From: Lysobacterales bacterium
GTDB taxonomy: Bacteria > Pseudomonadota > Gammaproteobacteria > Xanthomonadales > Xanthomonadaceae
Assembly: GCA_020442545.1 (NCBI GenBank)
Contig: JAGRJX010000328.1
Location: forward strand, 1 to 11,048
DNA: 11,048 nucleotides
Direction: 5' to 3'
The notes beneath the pieces are model-generated. The model did not search any database and was not told where the DNA came from. It worked only from the letters and a program-made list of their open reading frames with translations. Below, piece after piece: positions 1 through 6,942 of the stretch. The position numbers were made by a program, and so were the translations under genes. Position 1 is the stretch's first letter; every line of letters begins with the position of its first letter.

Positions 1-782
1 TCAACCGCAATCTCAGCACCGCCGAGATCATCGGCCAGGTCTGGGTGGCGGCGAAGCACCTGGGCAATCGCGTTCACCAGGATCGAAAGCTCACCAACGT
101 GGTGATGATGGGCATGGGCGAGCCGCTGCTGAACTTCGAGAACGTAAATCCGGCCATGGAACTGATGCGCGACGACCTCGGCTTCGGCCTGGCCAGCAAG
201 CGCGTCACGCTGTCGACCTCGGGCCTGGTGCCGATGATCGATCGCCTCAGCGAAGAGAGTGACGTGTCTCTGGCCGTCTCGCTGCATGCGGCCAACGATG
301 ACCTTCGGGTCAAGCTGGTGCCGCTGAACAAGAAGTACCCGGTCGCCGAACTGATGGCCGCCTGCGCGCGCTGGCTGAACAAGGACCATCGTCGCGACTC
401 GGTAACCTTCGAATACACGCTGATGCAGGACGTCAACGACCGTCCCGAGCATGCGCGTGAACTGGCAAAGCTGATGCGCGCCTTCGACAACGCCACCCAG
501 CGCCGACATGCCGGCAAGGTCAATCTGATTCCCTTCAACCCGTTTCCGGGCACGCAGTACCAGCGCTCCAGCGAGGAGCGGATCCGTGGCTTCCAGACGC
601 TGCTGATGGAAATGGGCGTGCTGACCATGGTCCGTCGCACTCGTGGTGACGATATCGATGCGGCCTGCGGCCAGCTCAAGGGCCAGGTGCTGGATCGCAC
701 CCGCCGCCAGGCCAAATTCCAGAGCCGGGTTGAACGACAACTCAATGCCGTCACGACCGAGGAGGCGACACATGCTGCCTAG
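1..782 (+). CDS. rlmN: RlmN, 23S rRNA/tRNA adenine-C2 methyltransferase (5'-truncated)
   Basis: This is the C-terminal two thirds of the radical-SAM enzyme that methylates C2 of A2503 in 23S rRNA and A37 in some tRNAs. The frame is open from the first full codon at base 3, beginning NRNLSTAEIIGQVW, which is typical RlmN sequence just after the CxxxCxxC iron-sulfur motif. That motif and the true start lie left of the window. Visible family marks are MGMGEPLLN (bases 108-134), the SLHAANDDLR stretch (about 279-308), IPFNPFPG (about 528-551) and the ACGQLKG segment near the C-terminus. The cysteine of that last segment (codon 666-668) matches the cysteine that carries the transient methyl group in the E. 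coli enzyme. The stop codon overlaps the start of the pilF gene by 11 bases, which suggests translational coupling. The identification is secure; only the N-terminus is unseen. Confidence 0.95.
   Translation, partial: NRNLSTAEIIGQVWVAAKHLGNRVHQDRKLTNVVMMGMGEPLLNFENVNPAMELMRDDLGFGLASKRVTLSTSGLVPMIDRLSEESDVSLAVSLHAANDDLRVKLVPLNKKYPVAELMAACARWLNKDHRRDSVTFEYTLMQDVNDRPEHARELAKLMRAFDNATQRRHAGKVNLIPFNPFPGTQYQRSSEERIRGFQTLLMEMGVLTMVRRTRGDDIDAACGQLKGQVLDRTRRQAKFQSRVERQLNAVTTEEATHAA
760..765 (+). promoter_or_regulatory. Ribosome binding site that fixes the pilF start
   Basis: A full AGGAGG Shine-Dalgarno sequence lies six bases before the ATG at 772. It supports that start over the in-frame upstream GTG at 643, which would add 43 residues buried inside rlmN and hide the lipoprotein signal peptide. 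Confidence 0.8.
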
Positions 783-1536
783 GGCCTGTCTTCTGTTGAT
801 CACTGCAGTGGCGTTGTCCGGCTGTGCCGGGTCGGGTACGCGTCGAAGCCCATCGACTGCGGACGATGCGCAGCGTGCCGCGGAGGTCAATCTGGAGCTT
901 GGTCAGGGCTACATGCGGCGCGGTGACAACAAGATCGCGCTTGAAAAGTTGCAGAATGCCATCCGGCTCGACCCCAATTCAGCGGCGGCTCACACGGTGA
1001 TCGCCGTACTCTACGAACGGCTTGGGCTGCAGGACAAGGCCGAACAGTACTTTCAGCGGTCGGTGGAATTGGCGCCGGAAAACGGCGAGATCCTCAACAA
1101 CTTCGGCACGCACCTTTGTCGTCGGCAGCGTTACGCAGAAGCCGATGCGCTGTTCGTGCGGGCGTTGAAGGATCCGTTCTATCCGACGCCGGCAGCCCTG
1201 CTCGGAAATGCCGGATCCTGCGCTTTGCAGGCGGGTAATGCGGTTCAGGCTGAAGCCTATTTCCGGCGCGCGCTCCAGCACAATGCCAGGCAGCCACAGT
1301 CGCTCTACCAGTTGGCGCAGATCGAGCTGGAAAAGGGCAATGCCCTGTCCGCACGCGCCTTCATTCAGCGTTATGAAGCCGTCGCCCCTGCTTCGCCGCA
1401 GCTGTTCGAGCTGGGCGCAAGGATCGAAACAGTGCTGGGGGATAGCGAAGCGGCAGCCAATTATCGGAGCCGGTTGCGCACCGAGTTCCCCGACTATCAA
1501 CCGACGACAGCGTCCGGGGGGGCGACGTCACCATGA
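772..1536 (+). CDS. pilF: PilF/PilW type IV pilus biogenesis TPR lipoprotein
   Basis: This 254-residue protein starts with a lipoprotein signal peptide (residues 1-17, lipobox LSGC, lipidated Cys18). Stacked tetratricopeptide repeats follow from about residue 36 to 240. The first repeat contains ELGQGYMRRGDNKIALEKL and the next covers AHTVIAVLYERLGLQDKAEQYF. PilF (PilW in Neisseria) is the outer-membrane pilotin that helps the PilQ secretin assemble or stabilises type IV pili. Length, lipobox, repeat layout and position between rlmN and rodZ all fit that family. The start at 772 is chosen because it has a perfect Shine-Dalgarno sequence and yields the signal peptide. The gene overlaps rlmN by 11 bases and rodZ by 4 bases (ATGA), so the three are probably translated from one message. 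The exact role in pili is inferred from the family. Confidence 0.9.
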   Translation: MLPRACLLLITAVALSGCAGSGTRRSPSTADDAQRAAEVNLELGQGYMRRGDNKIALEKLQNAIRLDPNSAAAHTVIAVLYERLGLQDKAEQYFQRSVELAPENGEILNNFGTHLCRRQRYAEADALFVRALKDPFYPTPAALLGNAGSCALQAGNAVQAEAYFRRALQHNARQPQSLYQLAQIELEKGNALSARAFIQRYEAVAPASPQLFELGARIETVLGDSEAAANYRSRLRTEFPDYQPTTASGGATSP

Positions 1537-2498
1537 AGACCGAACAGCCACCTCATCAGCAGCCCCGATCCGGCGACGCGGAGCAAGGATGGGACCGCCC
1601 CCTGGGCGCCCTTCTTCGCGAGGCCCGCCTGCACAAGGGCTGGACCATCTCCGATATAGGCAAACGGCTGCACCTCACCAGTGCCATCGTTGACGCGATG
1701 GAGCAAGACGACCTGAAGCGCATGGGTGCCAGCGTGTATGCGCGGGGCTATCTCAACAGCTACGCGCATCTGGTTGGTGTATCGCCTGCCCTGGTAGATC
1801 GCGCCCTCGAAGACCTGACCCTGACCGACGTCGAACCGCCGCTGCAGTCAGCCAGTCATACGCCGCGCTGGCAGTACTTGTATGACCGCTACGCCAAGCG
1901 GGTGATGTACGTTGCTCTGACTGGAGTCATAGTTTTCCCGATCGTGCTGATGGGGTTGCGTGATCGCCTGCCGGTCAGCCCTCCGCGTCTGCTTAGCCTC
2001 GACAGCGTTGCGCCCGATGCAGGTGCTGCTGGTCCTGCGTCGGATGAGAACCGTGCCCCCGTGACCGCCTCGCTTGCGCCGTTCTATCGTGAGTCCGGCC
2101 CCGTTTCCTCGCCGCTGGCGGCAAGCGACGATCGCGTTGTCGGCCCGGCCGATATGGAGCCGCTGGCATCGGTCGGCACCGATCCGCAAGCAGCCGATCC
2201 TGTGCCGGACACCGCAAGCGAGCCGATGACGGACGCCAGCCTTGTGCTCACCTTCAACGGCACCAGTTGGGTAGAAGTCCTGGCCGTCGATGGACGTCGA
2301 CTGGCATATGGCCTGATTGCTGCGGGTGAAGTCCGCCGTTTTGACGCCAGCGCCGTGGGTCGCGTATCGATCGGTGACGCTGATGCGGTCAGCGTGACGC
2401 TGGATGGCCGCGGCCTGAATCTGGCCGAATTTCGTCACGCGAAGGTGGCGCGATTTGCGCTATCCTCGACCGGCAAACCGGTTGTGCCGGGTGGTTGA
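1533..2498 (+). CDS. rodZ: RodZ-like cytoskeletal/cell-shape protein
   Basis: This 321-residue bitopic membrane protein has the RodZ layout. An N-terminal Cro/C1-type helix-turn-helix domain spans about residues 22-95 (GALLREARLHKGWTISDIGKRLHLT, then a YARGYLNSYAHLVGV segment). One transmembrane helix lies at about 123-141 (VMYVALTGVIVFPIVLMGL). A low-complexity Ala/Pro/Ser-rich periplasmic linker runs from about 142 to 232. A C-terminal DUF4115 beta domain covers about 235-315 (LVLTFNGTSWVEVLAVDGRRL). In E. coli RodZ binds MreB through the helix-turn-helix domain and links the cytoskeleton to the elongasome; it does not act as a classical repressor. The start overlaps the pilF stop as ATGA, typical of translational coupling. 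The linker is the variable part of the family, so its odd composition is not a warning sign. Confidence 0.88.
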   Translation: MKTEQPPHQQPRSGDAEQGWDRPLGALLREARLHKGWTISDIGKRLHLTSAIVDAMEQDDLKRMGASVYARGYLNSYAHLVGVSPALVDRALEDLTLTDVEPPLQSASHTPRWQYLYDRYAKRVMYVALTGVIVFPIVLMGLRDRLPVSPPRLLSLDSVAPDAGAAGPASDENRAPVTASLAPFYRESGPVSSPLAASDDRVVGPADMEPLASVGTDPQAADPVPDTASEPMTDASLVLTFNGTSWVEVLAVDGRRLAYGLIAAGEVRRFDASAVGRVSIGDADAVSVTLDGRGLNLAEFRHAKVARFALSSTGKPVVPGG

Positions 2499-2523
2499 TC
2501 TGGAACATTCATCCGGCAACCGG
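2471..2523 (+). repeat. Inverted repeats across the rodZ stop codon
   Basis: Two alternative hairpins can form here. The arm CCGGTTGTGCCGG (2478-2490) pairs with CCGGCAACCGG (2513-2523), with one bulged T and a 22-base loop that contains the rodZ stop codon. The left arm is also part of a near-palindrome at 2471-2489 centred on AACCGGTT. No run of T follows, so it is not a classical intrinsic terminator. It may attenuate transcription, stabilise the message end or be incidental. Confidence 0.4.
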
Positions 2524-2626
2524 CATGCTTCCTCTCTCGCCCGGTTGATCGAACGCTCCGTCCGGGAGCTCGCATCAATTCGATTCACTCTCTTCGCACC
2601 GTGCTGTCGGCGCGAATCATCAGTGC

Positions 2627-3274
2627 ATGACAATGGAACTACTTGACGACCACGAACAAAGCGAACGCGTCCGCAAATGGCTGCGCGAAAACGGCACCGC
2701 CATCGTTGGCGGCATCGCCCTGGGACTTTTCCTGATCTTTGGCTATCAATGGTGGACCCGGTCCAGGGTTGAGCATCGCCTGACCGCAGCCACCCAGTAC
2801 CTGAGTGTGTCGGACGCTATCGACCAGCAGGATCGGGACGCGCTGGAAAGGATTGCGGCAGCGCTTGCGGATGACTATTCCGATACGCCGTATGCATCGA
2901 TGGCGCTCATGCAGCTGGCCAGTGAACAGGTGGTTGCCGGTCAGGCCGACGAAGCAACGAAGTCTCTAGAGCGTGCCCACAAACTCGCAGTCGACAAGCA
3001 GTTGCAGGGCATCATCGCGCTGCGACTGGCCCGCCTCAAGCTGGCGGCCGGTGACGCCGATGGTGCGCTCGCCATGGCAGACGGCAAGGAAGTGGCGGCG
3101 TTCGAGTCGCTGACCGCCGAACTGCGTGGCGATGCGCTGCTCACCAAGGGCGACACCAGCGGCGCACGCGAGGCCTACAGCAATGCCTTGACCCACCTCG
3201 ATGCCAGCGCGCCCAGCCGACGCATCATTGAAATGAAGCTGGCCGATCTCGGCGGCGTCACCGAATCCAGCTGA
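2627..3274 (+). CDS. yfgM: YfgM family inner-membrane TPR protein (SecYEG/periplasmic chaperone partner)
   Basis: This 215-residue protein has the YfgM/ancillary SecYEG translocon subunit plan. A short cytosolic N-terminus (DDHEQSERVRKWLRENG, about residues 7-23) matches the conserved EQ..(V/R)xxWxxENG signature. One transmembrane helix follows at about 24-43 (IVGGIALGLFLIFGYQWW), then a periplasmic tetratricopeptide-like helical domain from about 50 to 210. In E. coli YfgM associates with SecYEG and PpiD and helps hand over secreted proteins. ATG 2627 has no obvious Shine-Dalgarno sequence, and the ATG two codons later (2633) is an equally possible start. The gene lies 128 bases after rodZ and 23 bases before bamB, matching the conserved yfgM-bamB-der order. 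Confidence 0.88.
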   Translation: MTMELLDDHEQSERVRKWLRENGTAIVGGIALGLFLIFGYQWWTRSRVEHRLTAATQYLSVSDAIDQQDRDALERIAAALADDYSDTPYASMALMQLASEQVVAGQADEATKSLERAHKLAVDKQLQGIIALRLARLKLAAGDADGALAMADGKEVAAFESLTAELRGDALLTKGDTSGAREAYSNALTHLDASAPSRRIIEMKLADLGGVTESS

Positions 3275-3297
3275 AACTGACTGACCGGAACCGATTG

Positions 3298-4455
3298 ATG
3301 CGCAAACTGCTGCTGATCGTAGTGCTTTCCTCCCTGTCGCTGGTGGCATGCAACAAGGAGCGGAATGCCCGCAAGAACAACATTATCCCACCGACGGAAT
3401 TGACCGACATTGTTGCCAAGCGCAGCGTGTCGCGGATCTGGACGCGAAGCACGGGTGACGGTGAAGGCCGGCTCGGGCTCCGTCAGGGCCCAGCTGCCGC
3501 AGGCGGGATGGTCTATGTCGCTGACGTCGAGGACGGCTTGCGCGCAATGAATGCCGAGACCGGTGGCGTGCAATGGAGCGCGAACGCATCGTCAGGCATC
3601 TCGTCTTCGCCTGGCGTGGGTGAAGGCCTTGTCGTGGTCGGAACCCTGGAGGGCGAAGCGCTTGCGTTTGAGGTGGATACTGGCGCGCAGCGCTGGTCGA
3701 GCCAACTGTCAGCCGAGATACTGAGCGCTCCGGTCGTGTCCCGCGGCATCGTGATCGTTCGCGGCAACGATGGCCGGATTCATGGTCTGGACGCCAATAC
3801 CGGAACGCAGCTTTGGCAATACGACCGCACCACGCCAACGCTCACTCTTCGGGGCAATAGTCCGGTGATTGCCGACGCCGGACTTGTATTTGCCGGATTT
3901 GATGACGGTCACCTGGTCGCACTTCGGCTGGAGGACGGCGGTCTGGTGTGGGACCAGGCGGTAGCTGTTGGCGAAGGCCGCACAGACCTTGATCGAATGG
4001 TCGACATCGACGGGCGACTGGCGAGCACCGGCAGTGAAGTGTATGCAGCAACCTACCAGGGACAGATCGCTGCCGTCACCAGCGAAAGTGGCCGTCCGCT
4101 GTGGGCGCGACCGCAGTCCAGCTACACGGGGATCGCGCTGGTCGGCGATGAAGTGATCACCGTCGATAGCGAAGGCAACGTCTGGGGTCTGGATCGTCGA
4201 AGCGGCACTTCCCTGTGGAAGCAGGACAAGCTGGCGCATCGCTGGTTGAGCGGCCCGGCACAACAGGGAAATACCGTGCTTGTCGGCGACCTTGAAGGCT
4301 ACGTCCATTGGATCGATGTTGACAGTGGCGAGCTGGTGGCCCGTGAGCGCTTCGGCAAGGAGCCGATTCGCGCCACGCCGGTCGTGTCCGATGGCATCGC
4401 CTTCGTGCAGACCACCGACGGCGAACTCGCCGCGTACCGCATCAACAACCTGTAA
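3298..4455 (+). CDS. bamB: BamB, outer-membrane protein assembly lipoprotein
   Basis: BamB is a lipoprotein of the BAM complex that helps fold beta-barrel proteins into the outer membrane. The ATG at 3298 gives 385 residues with a lipoprotein signal peptide (residues 1-17, LVAC, lipidated Cys18). A weak GGAA Shine-Dalgarno at 3287-3290 supports it. An in-frame TTG directly before (3295) is a less likely start. The body is made of repeating beta-propeller blades of the PQQ type, seen as recurring (G)xxxAL(D/N)xxTGxxxW units such as LRAMNAETGGVQW, ALAFEVDTGAQRW, IHGLDANTGTQLW, LVALRLEDGGLVW and VWGLDRRSGTSLW. Length is close to E. coli BamB (about 390). It lies between yfgM and der, its standard neighbours, and stops two bases before the der start. 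Confidence 0.93.
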   Translation: MRKLLLIVVLSSLSLVACNKERNARKNNIIPPTELTDIVAKRSVSRIWTRSTGDGEGRLGLRQGPAAAGGMVYVADVEDGLRAMNAETGGVQWSANASSGISSSPGVGEGLVVVGTLEGEALAFEVDTGAQRWSSQLSAEILSAPVVSRGIVIVRGNDGRIHGLDANTGTQLWQYDRTTPTLTLRGNSPVIADAGLVFAGFDDGHLVALRLEDGGLVWDQAVAVGEGRTDLDRMVDIDGRLASTGSEVYAATYQGQIAAVTSESGRPLWARPQSSYTGIALVGDEVITVDSEGNVWGLDRRSGTSLWKQDKLAHRWLSGPAQQGNTVLVGDLEGYVHWIDVDSGELVARERFGKEPIRATPVVSDGIAFVQTTDGELAAYRINNL

Positions 4456-4457
4456 CC

Positions 4458-5852
4458 ATGTTGCCACTGGTCGCCCTTGTCGGCCGGCCGAACGTCGGCA
4501 AGTCGACGATTTTCAATGTGCTCACGCGCACGCGTGACGCGCTGGTTGCCGACATGCCCGGCGTTACCCGCGACCGCCACTATGGCATCTGCCGTCTGAT
4601 CGAGGATCGTCCGTTCGCTTTGGTGGATACCGGCGGACTTGGTGGCGATCCCGAAGGCCTGCAGGGGCTGACCGAGCAGCAGGCTGGCGCCGCCATCCAG
4701 GAAGCCGACGTGCTGGTGTTCGTGGTTGACGCCCGTGATGGCGCCGTGGCGCAGGACCAGAACGTCCTGCAGCACCTGCGCCGCAGTGGCAAGCCGGTAC
4801 TGCTGGCGGTAAACAAGATCGATGGCGTCCACGAGGAAGTCGCACTTGCCGAGTTCGCCGCTTTTGGCCTCGGCGAGCCACTGTCGCTGTCCGCCGCGCA
4901 CAAGCACGGCATCGACGACCTGCTGGATGCCGTCGAAGAACACCTGCCGCGGGAACACGCCGAGGAAGTAGTTGGCGACCCGAACCGAATCCGCATTGCC
5001 GTGGTCGGTCGTCCGAACGTTGGCAAGTCGACGCTGGTGAATCGCCTGCTCGGCGAGGACCGTGTCATCGCCTCCGACGTGCCCGGCACCACGCGTGACT
5101 CCATCGCCATCGACATGGAGCGCGACGGCGTGAGGTACCGACTTGTCGACACCGCCGGCATCCGCCGTCGTTCGCGCGTCGACGAAATGGTCGAGAAGAT
5201 CAGCGTCATCAAGAGCCTGCAGGCGATGGCGATGAGCCAGGTCGCGATCTGCATGATCGACGGCCAGGAAGGCATCACCGACCAGGACGCCACCGTGCTC
5301 GGCCACGTGCTGGAGTCGGGCAGGGCGCTGGTGATCGCGATCAACAAGTGGGACGGACTGGATGAGTACCAGCGCGGCCGAATCCTCGAAGACGTTTCGC
5401 GCAAGCTGGCTTTCGTCAGCTACGCCACGGTGGTGACGATATCGGCCAAGCACGGCTCCGGCCTGCGCGAGTTGTTCCGCGCCATCCGCAAGGCGCACGA
5501 GTCGGCGATGCGCGACTTCTCCACCTCGGAGATGACCCGCGCCATCGAGATCGCCTACGAAAACTTCCAGCCGCCGGTGGTCCGCGGCCACAGCGCCAAG
5601 CTGCGCTACGCGCATCCGGCCGGCAAGAATCCGCCGACCATCGTCATCCACGGCAGCCGCGTGAAAACCCTGCCGGACAGCTACAAGCGCTACCTGGAAA
5701 ACTTCCTGCGGACCCGCTTCAAGCTGGTCGGCACGCCGCTGCGGCTGGAGTTCCGTGACGGCAAGAACCCCTACGAAGGCAAAACGAACGTCCTCACCGA
5801 CAGCCAGCGACGCAAGCGCCGCCGGCTGATGCGGCATGTCAAGGGCAAGTGA
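4458..5852 (+). CDS. der: Der (EngA), tandem-GTPase ribosome assembly factor
   Basis: Der is an essential GTPase for maturation of the 50S ribosomal subunit. The 464-residue product has two G domains in tandem. The first has its P-loop GRPNVGKST at residues 9-17 and NKID at 119-122. The second has an almost identical P-loop at 184-192 (again GRPNVGKST), DTAGIRRR in switch II and NKWD at 296-299. A C-terminal KH-like domain (about 350-464) ends in a basic KRRRLMRHVKGK tail. Both nucleotide sites look complete. The length lies in the normal range, slightly shorter than E. coli Der (490). The start ATG lies two bases after the bamB stop, so translation is probably coupled. This is the last gene of the housekeeping run; the next gene belongs to a different pathway. 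Confidence 0.97.
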   Translation: MLPLVALVGRPNVGKSTIFNVLTRTRDALVADMPGVTRDRHYGICRLIEDRPFALVDTGGLGGDPEGLQGLTEQQAGAAIQEADVLVFVVDARDGAVAQDQNVLQHLRRSGKPVLLAVNKIDGVHEEVALAEFAAFGLGEPLSLSAAHKHGIDDLLDAVEEHLPREHAEEVVGDPNRIRIAVVGRPNVGKSTLVNRLLGEDRVIASDVPGTTRDSIAIDMERDGVRYRLVDTAGIRRRSRVDEMVEKISVIKSLQAMAMSQVAICMIDGQEGITDQDATVLGHVLESGRALVIAINKWDGLDEYQRGRILEDVSRKLAFVSYATVVTISAKHGSGLRELFRAIRKAHESAMRDFSTSEMTRAIEIAYENFQPPVVRGHSAKLRYAHPAGKNPPTIVIHGSRVKTLPDSYKRYLENFLRTRFKLVGTPLRLEFRDGKNPYEGKTNVLTDSQRRKRRRLMRHVKGK

Positions 5853-5884
5853 TCCGTCGCGACCGACATAGCTCCCCCGTTTGT

Positions 5885-5994
5885 TTCATGGTGAGGAGCC
5901 TGAGCCGAGACCGAATACCTTCCACCGTTCGTGGTGAGGAGGGATTGAGCGCGCGTAGCGAGTCGAAAACCTGTCTCGAACCATTCGAACCATT
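5885..5994. repeat. Degenerate intergenic repeat between der and mobA
   Basis: The der-mobA gap (5853-6000) is built from repeated pieces. TTCATGGTGAGGAG (5885-5898) recurs as TTCGTGGTGAGGAG (5928-5941), and both are soon followed by TGAGC. A perfect nine-base tandem CGAACCATT lies at 5977-5985 and 5986-5994. Its CGAAC is the reverse complement of GTTCG at 5927-5931, so the unit can fold back on itself. From memory, 'GTTCGTGGTGAG...TCGAACCA' units are common short intergenic repeats in Xanthomonadales genomes. These copies look like decayed members of such a family. I see no open reading frame or transposase here. Confidence 0.6.
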
Positions 5995-6000
5995 CACCCC

Positions 6001-6609
6001 ATGAACGCCAAGCACAGTCAAGAGATTGCCTTCGGCATCCTCGCCGGCGGCGCCGGCCGGCGCGTCGGCGGTGCAGATAAAGGCTGGTTGCTTCGCGACG
6101 GTCGCCCACAGATCGAAGCCCTGATCGACGCCATCCGCAGCAATGAGGAACGCCTCGGCCTGGCTCCCTCACGCCTGTTGATCAGCGCCAACCGGAACCT
6201 CGACGACTACGCACGCCTTGGCGATGCCGTAATCCCCGACGGCGACGAATTCGACCAATTCCCCGGCCCGCTGATCGGCGTGATGCGCCTGCTGCAGGCC
6301 ATCCAGCCCAGCGAAAGACTGATCACGCTGCCGGTGGATGCGGTGCCGGATGAGACGTTGAATCGGGCGATCCACTCGCTGCTGGCAGCGGACGCAAACG
6401 GCGCTGCGGTCGTGACCGGCCCGGACGGTCCCCAGCCGCCGTTCGCCAGCTATCCTGCCTCGCTTGGCGAGCACTGCCAGCGCGCGGTCGCCGCCGGCGA
6501 GCGCGGCATGCACCACTGGCAACAACGCATCGACACCCAGTGGTTGTGGCTTGCGCATTCGCCCGGCAACGCCAACCAGCCCGGCGACTATGATCCCGTC
6601 GGCTGGTGA
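6001..6609 (+). CDS. mobA: MobA, molybdenum cofactor guanylyltransferase
   Basis: MobA attaches GMP from GTP to molybdopterin to make the guanine dinucleotide cofactor used by NarG-type enzymes. The 202-residue product has the nucleotidyltransferase signature ILAGGAGRRVGGADKG (residues 13-28, conserved LAGG and DK), an ANRNLDDY stretch (63-70), FPGPLIGV (87-94) and LPVDAVPDETL (110-120). The last corresponds to CPCDTPFIP in other MobA proteins. The metal-binding aspartate (Asp113) is kept, but the usual cysteines are absent and the RMGG methionine is valine. Length matches E. coli MobA (194). No Shine-Dalgarno is visible before ATG 6001 (the upstream bases are CATTCACCCC), and no better start follows, so the mRNA may be leaderless or weakly translated. 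Its location in a nitrate-respiration cluster fits the function. Confidence 0.88.
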   Translation: MNAKHSQEIAFGILAGGAGRRVGGADKGWLLRDGRPQIEALIDAIRSNEERLGLAPSRLLISANRNLDDYARLGDAVIPDGDEFDQFPGPLIGVMRLLQAIQPSERLITLPVDAVPDETLNRAIHSLLAADANGAAVVTGPDGPQPPFASYPASLGEHCQRAVAAGERGMHHWQQRIDTQWLWLAHSPGNANQPGDYDPVGW

Positions 6610-6663
6610 CGCGCTGCCGGCGATCCGTTGCTGGCGCTTGGCGTCTTTCCGTGGTCGAGCCTG

Positions 6664-6694
6664 CCCGGATCAAGCGGCTGCGGACTTGAGCGGG
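6664..6694 (+). terminator. Stem-loop downstream of mobA, possible terminator
   Basis: CCCGGATCAAG (6664-6674) pairs with CTTGAGCGGG (6685-6694) around a ten-base loop, with one mismatched or bulged position. It begins 55 bases after the mobA stop. No T-tract follows, so factor-independent termination is doubtful; it may protect the 3' end or assist Rho-dependent termination. Confidence 0.35.
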
Positions 6695-6741
6695 ATCGGG
6701 CCGCATTCTCCGAGACGATGCACTCCGGTTCCCTCAGGATA

Positions 6742-6782
6742 TTGACCCAGCTCAAGGCGACATCCTTCGCATGCGCTACGCT
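6742..6782 (+). promoter_or_regulatory. Candidate FNR/DNR-type site and promoter upstream of the moeA region
   Basis: TTGACCCAGCTCAA (6742-6755) keeps the TTGA-N6-TCAA core of the CRP/FNR family and differs from the FNR consensus TTGAT-N4-ATCAA at two bases. TACGCT (6777-6782) sits within one base of where a -10 element would fall in a class II FNR promoter, where the site is centred 41.5 bases before the transcript start. That would place the start near 6789-6790, giving a leader of more than 500 bases before moeA. The -10 match is weak (three of six bases), so this is a candidate only. Confidence 0.4.
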
Positions 6783-6942
6783 GTCGCGGTGATGTGCAAG
6801 CGGCACCCTGCAAGCTCCGAGTCGCCGGACCCTAGGTTCACGAATAATACGACCTTGTGACCGTAGCCCTGGCATTCATGCCGTGGCTGAGCGGGTGGGC
6901 ATGGAAACGTGCTGCCTCCCGCGTTTGGAAAGGAGTGGCAAC

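Larger units (their letters stand above)
6610..6942 (+). other. Non-coding stretch after mobA with hairpin and FNR-like site
   Basis: I see no convincing gene in these 333 bases. The short frames here resemble no known family. The stretch holds a stem-loop at 6664-6694 and an FNR-family site at 6742-6755, both listed separately. It most likely serves as the end of the mobA transcript and the promoter and leader for the genes leading to moeA. Confidence 0.5.

Noticed and set aside
643..771. Upstream start (GTG 643) for pilF
   Set aside because: It would add 43 residues inside rlmN and bury the signal peptide. The ATG at 772 has a perfect AGGAGG.
2455..2646. 63-residue + strand frame across the rodZ-yfgM gap
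   Set aside because: It overlaps both neighbours out of frame and its sequence is basic and featureless; probably chance.
4299..5837. 512-residue open frame on the minus strand across der
   Set aside because: It lies fully antisense to der and the end of bamB, whose products carry intact family motifs. Its His/Gln/Val/Ala-rich translation resembles no protein and is the usual GC-rich shadow.
6588..6875. 95-residue minus-strand frame after mobA
   Set aside because: No family resemblance, no ribosome binding site that stands out, and it overlaps the FNR-like site and the end of mobA.
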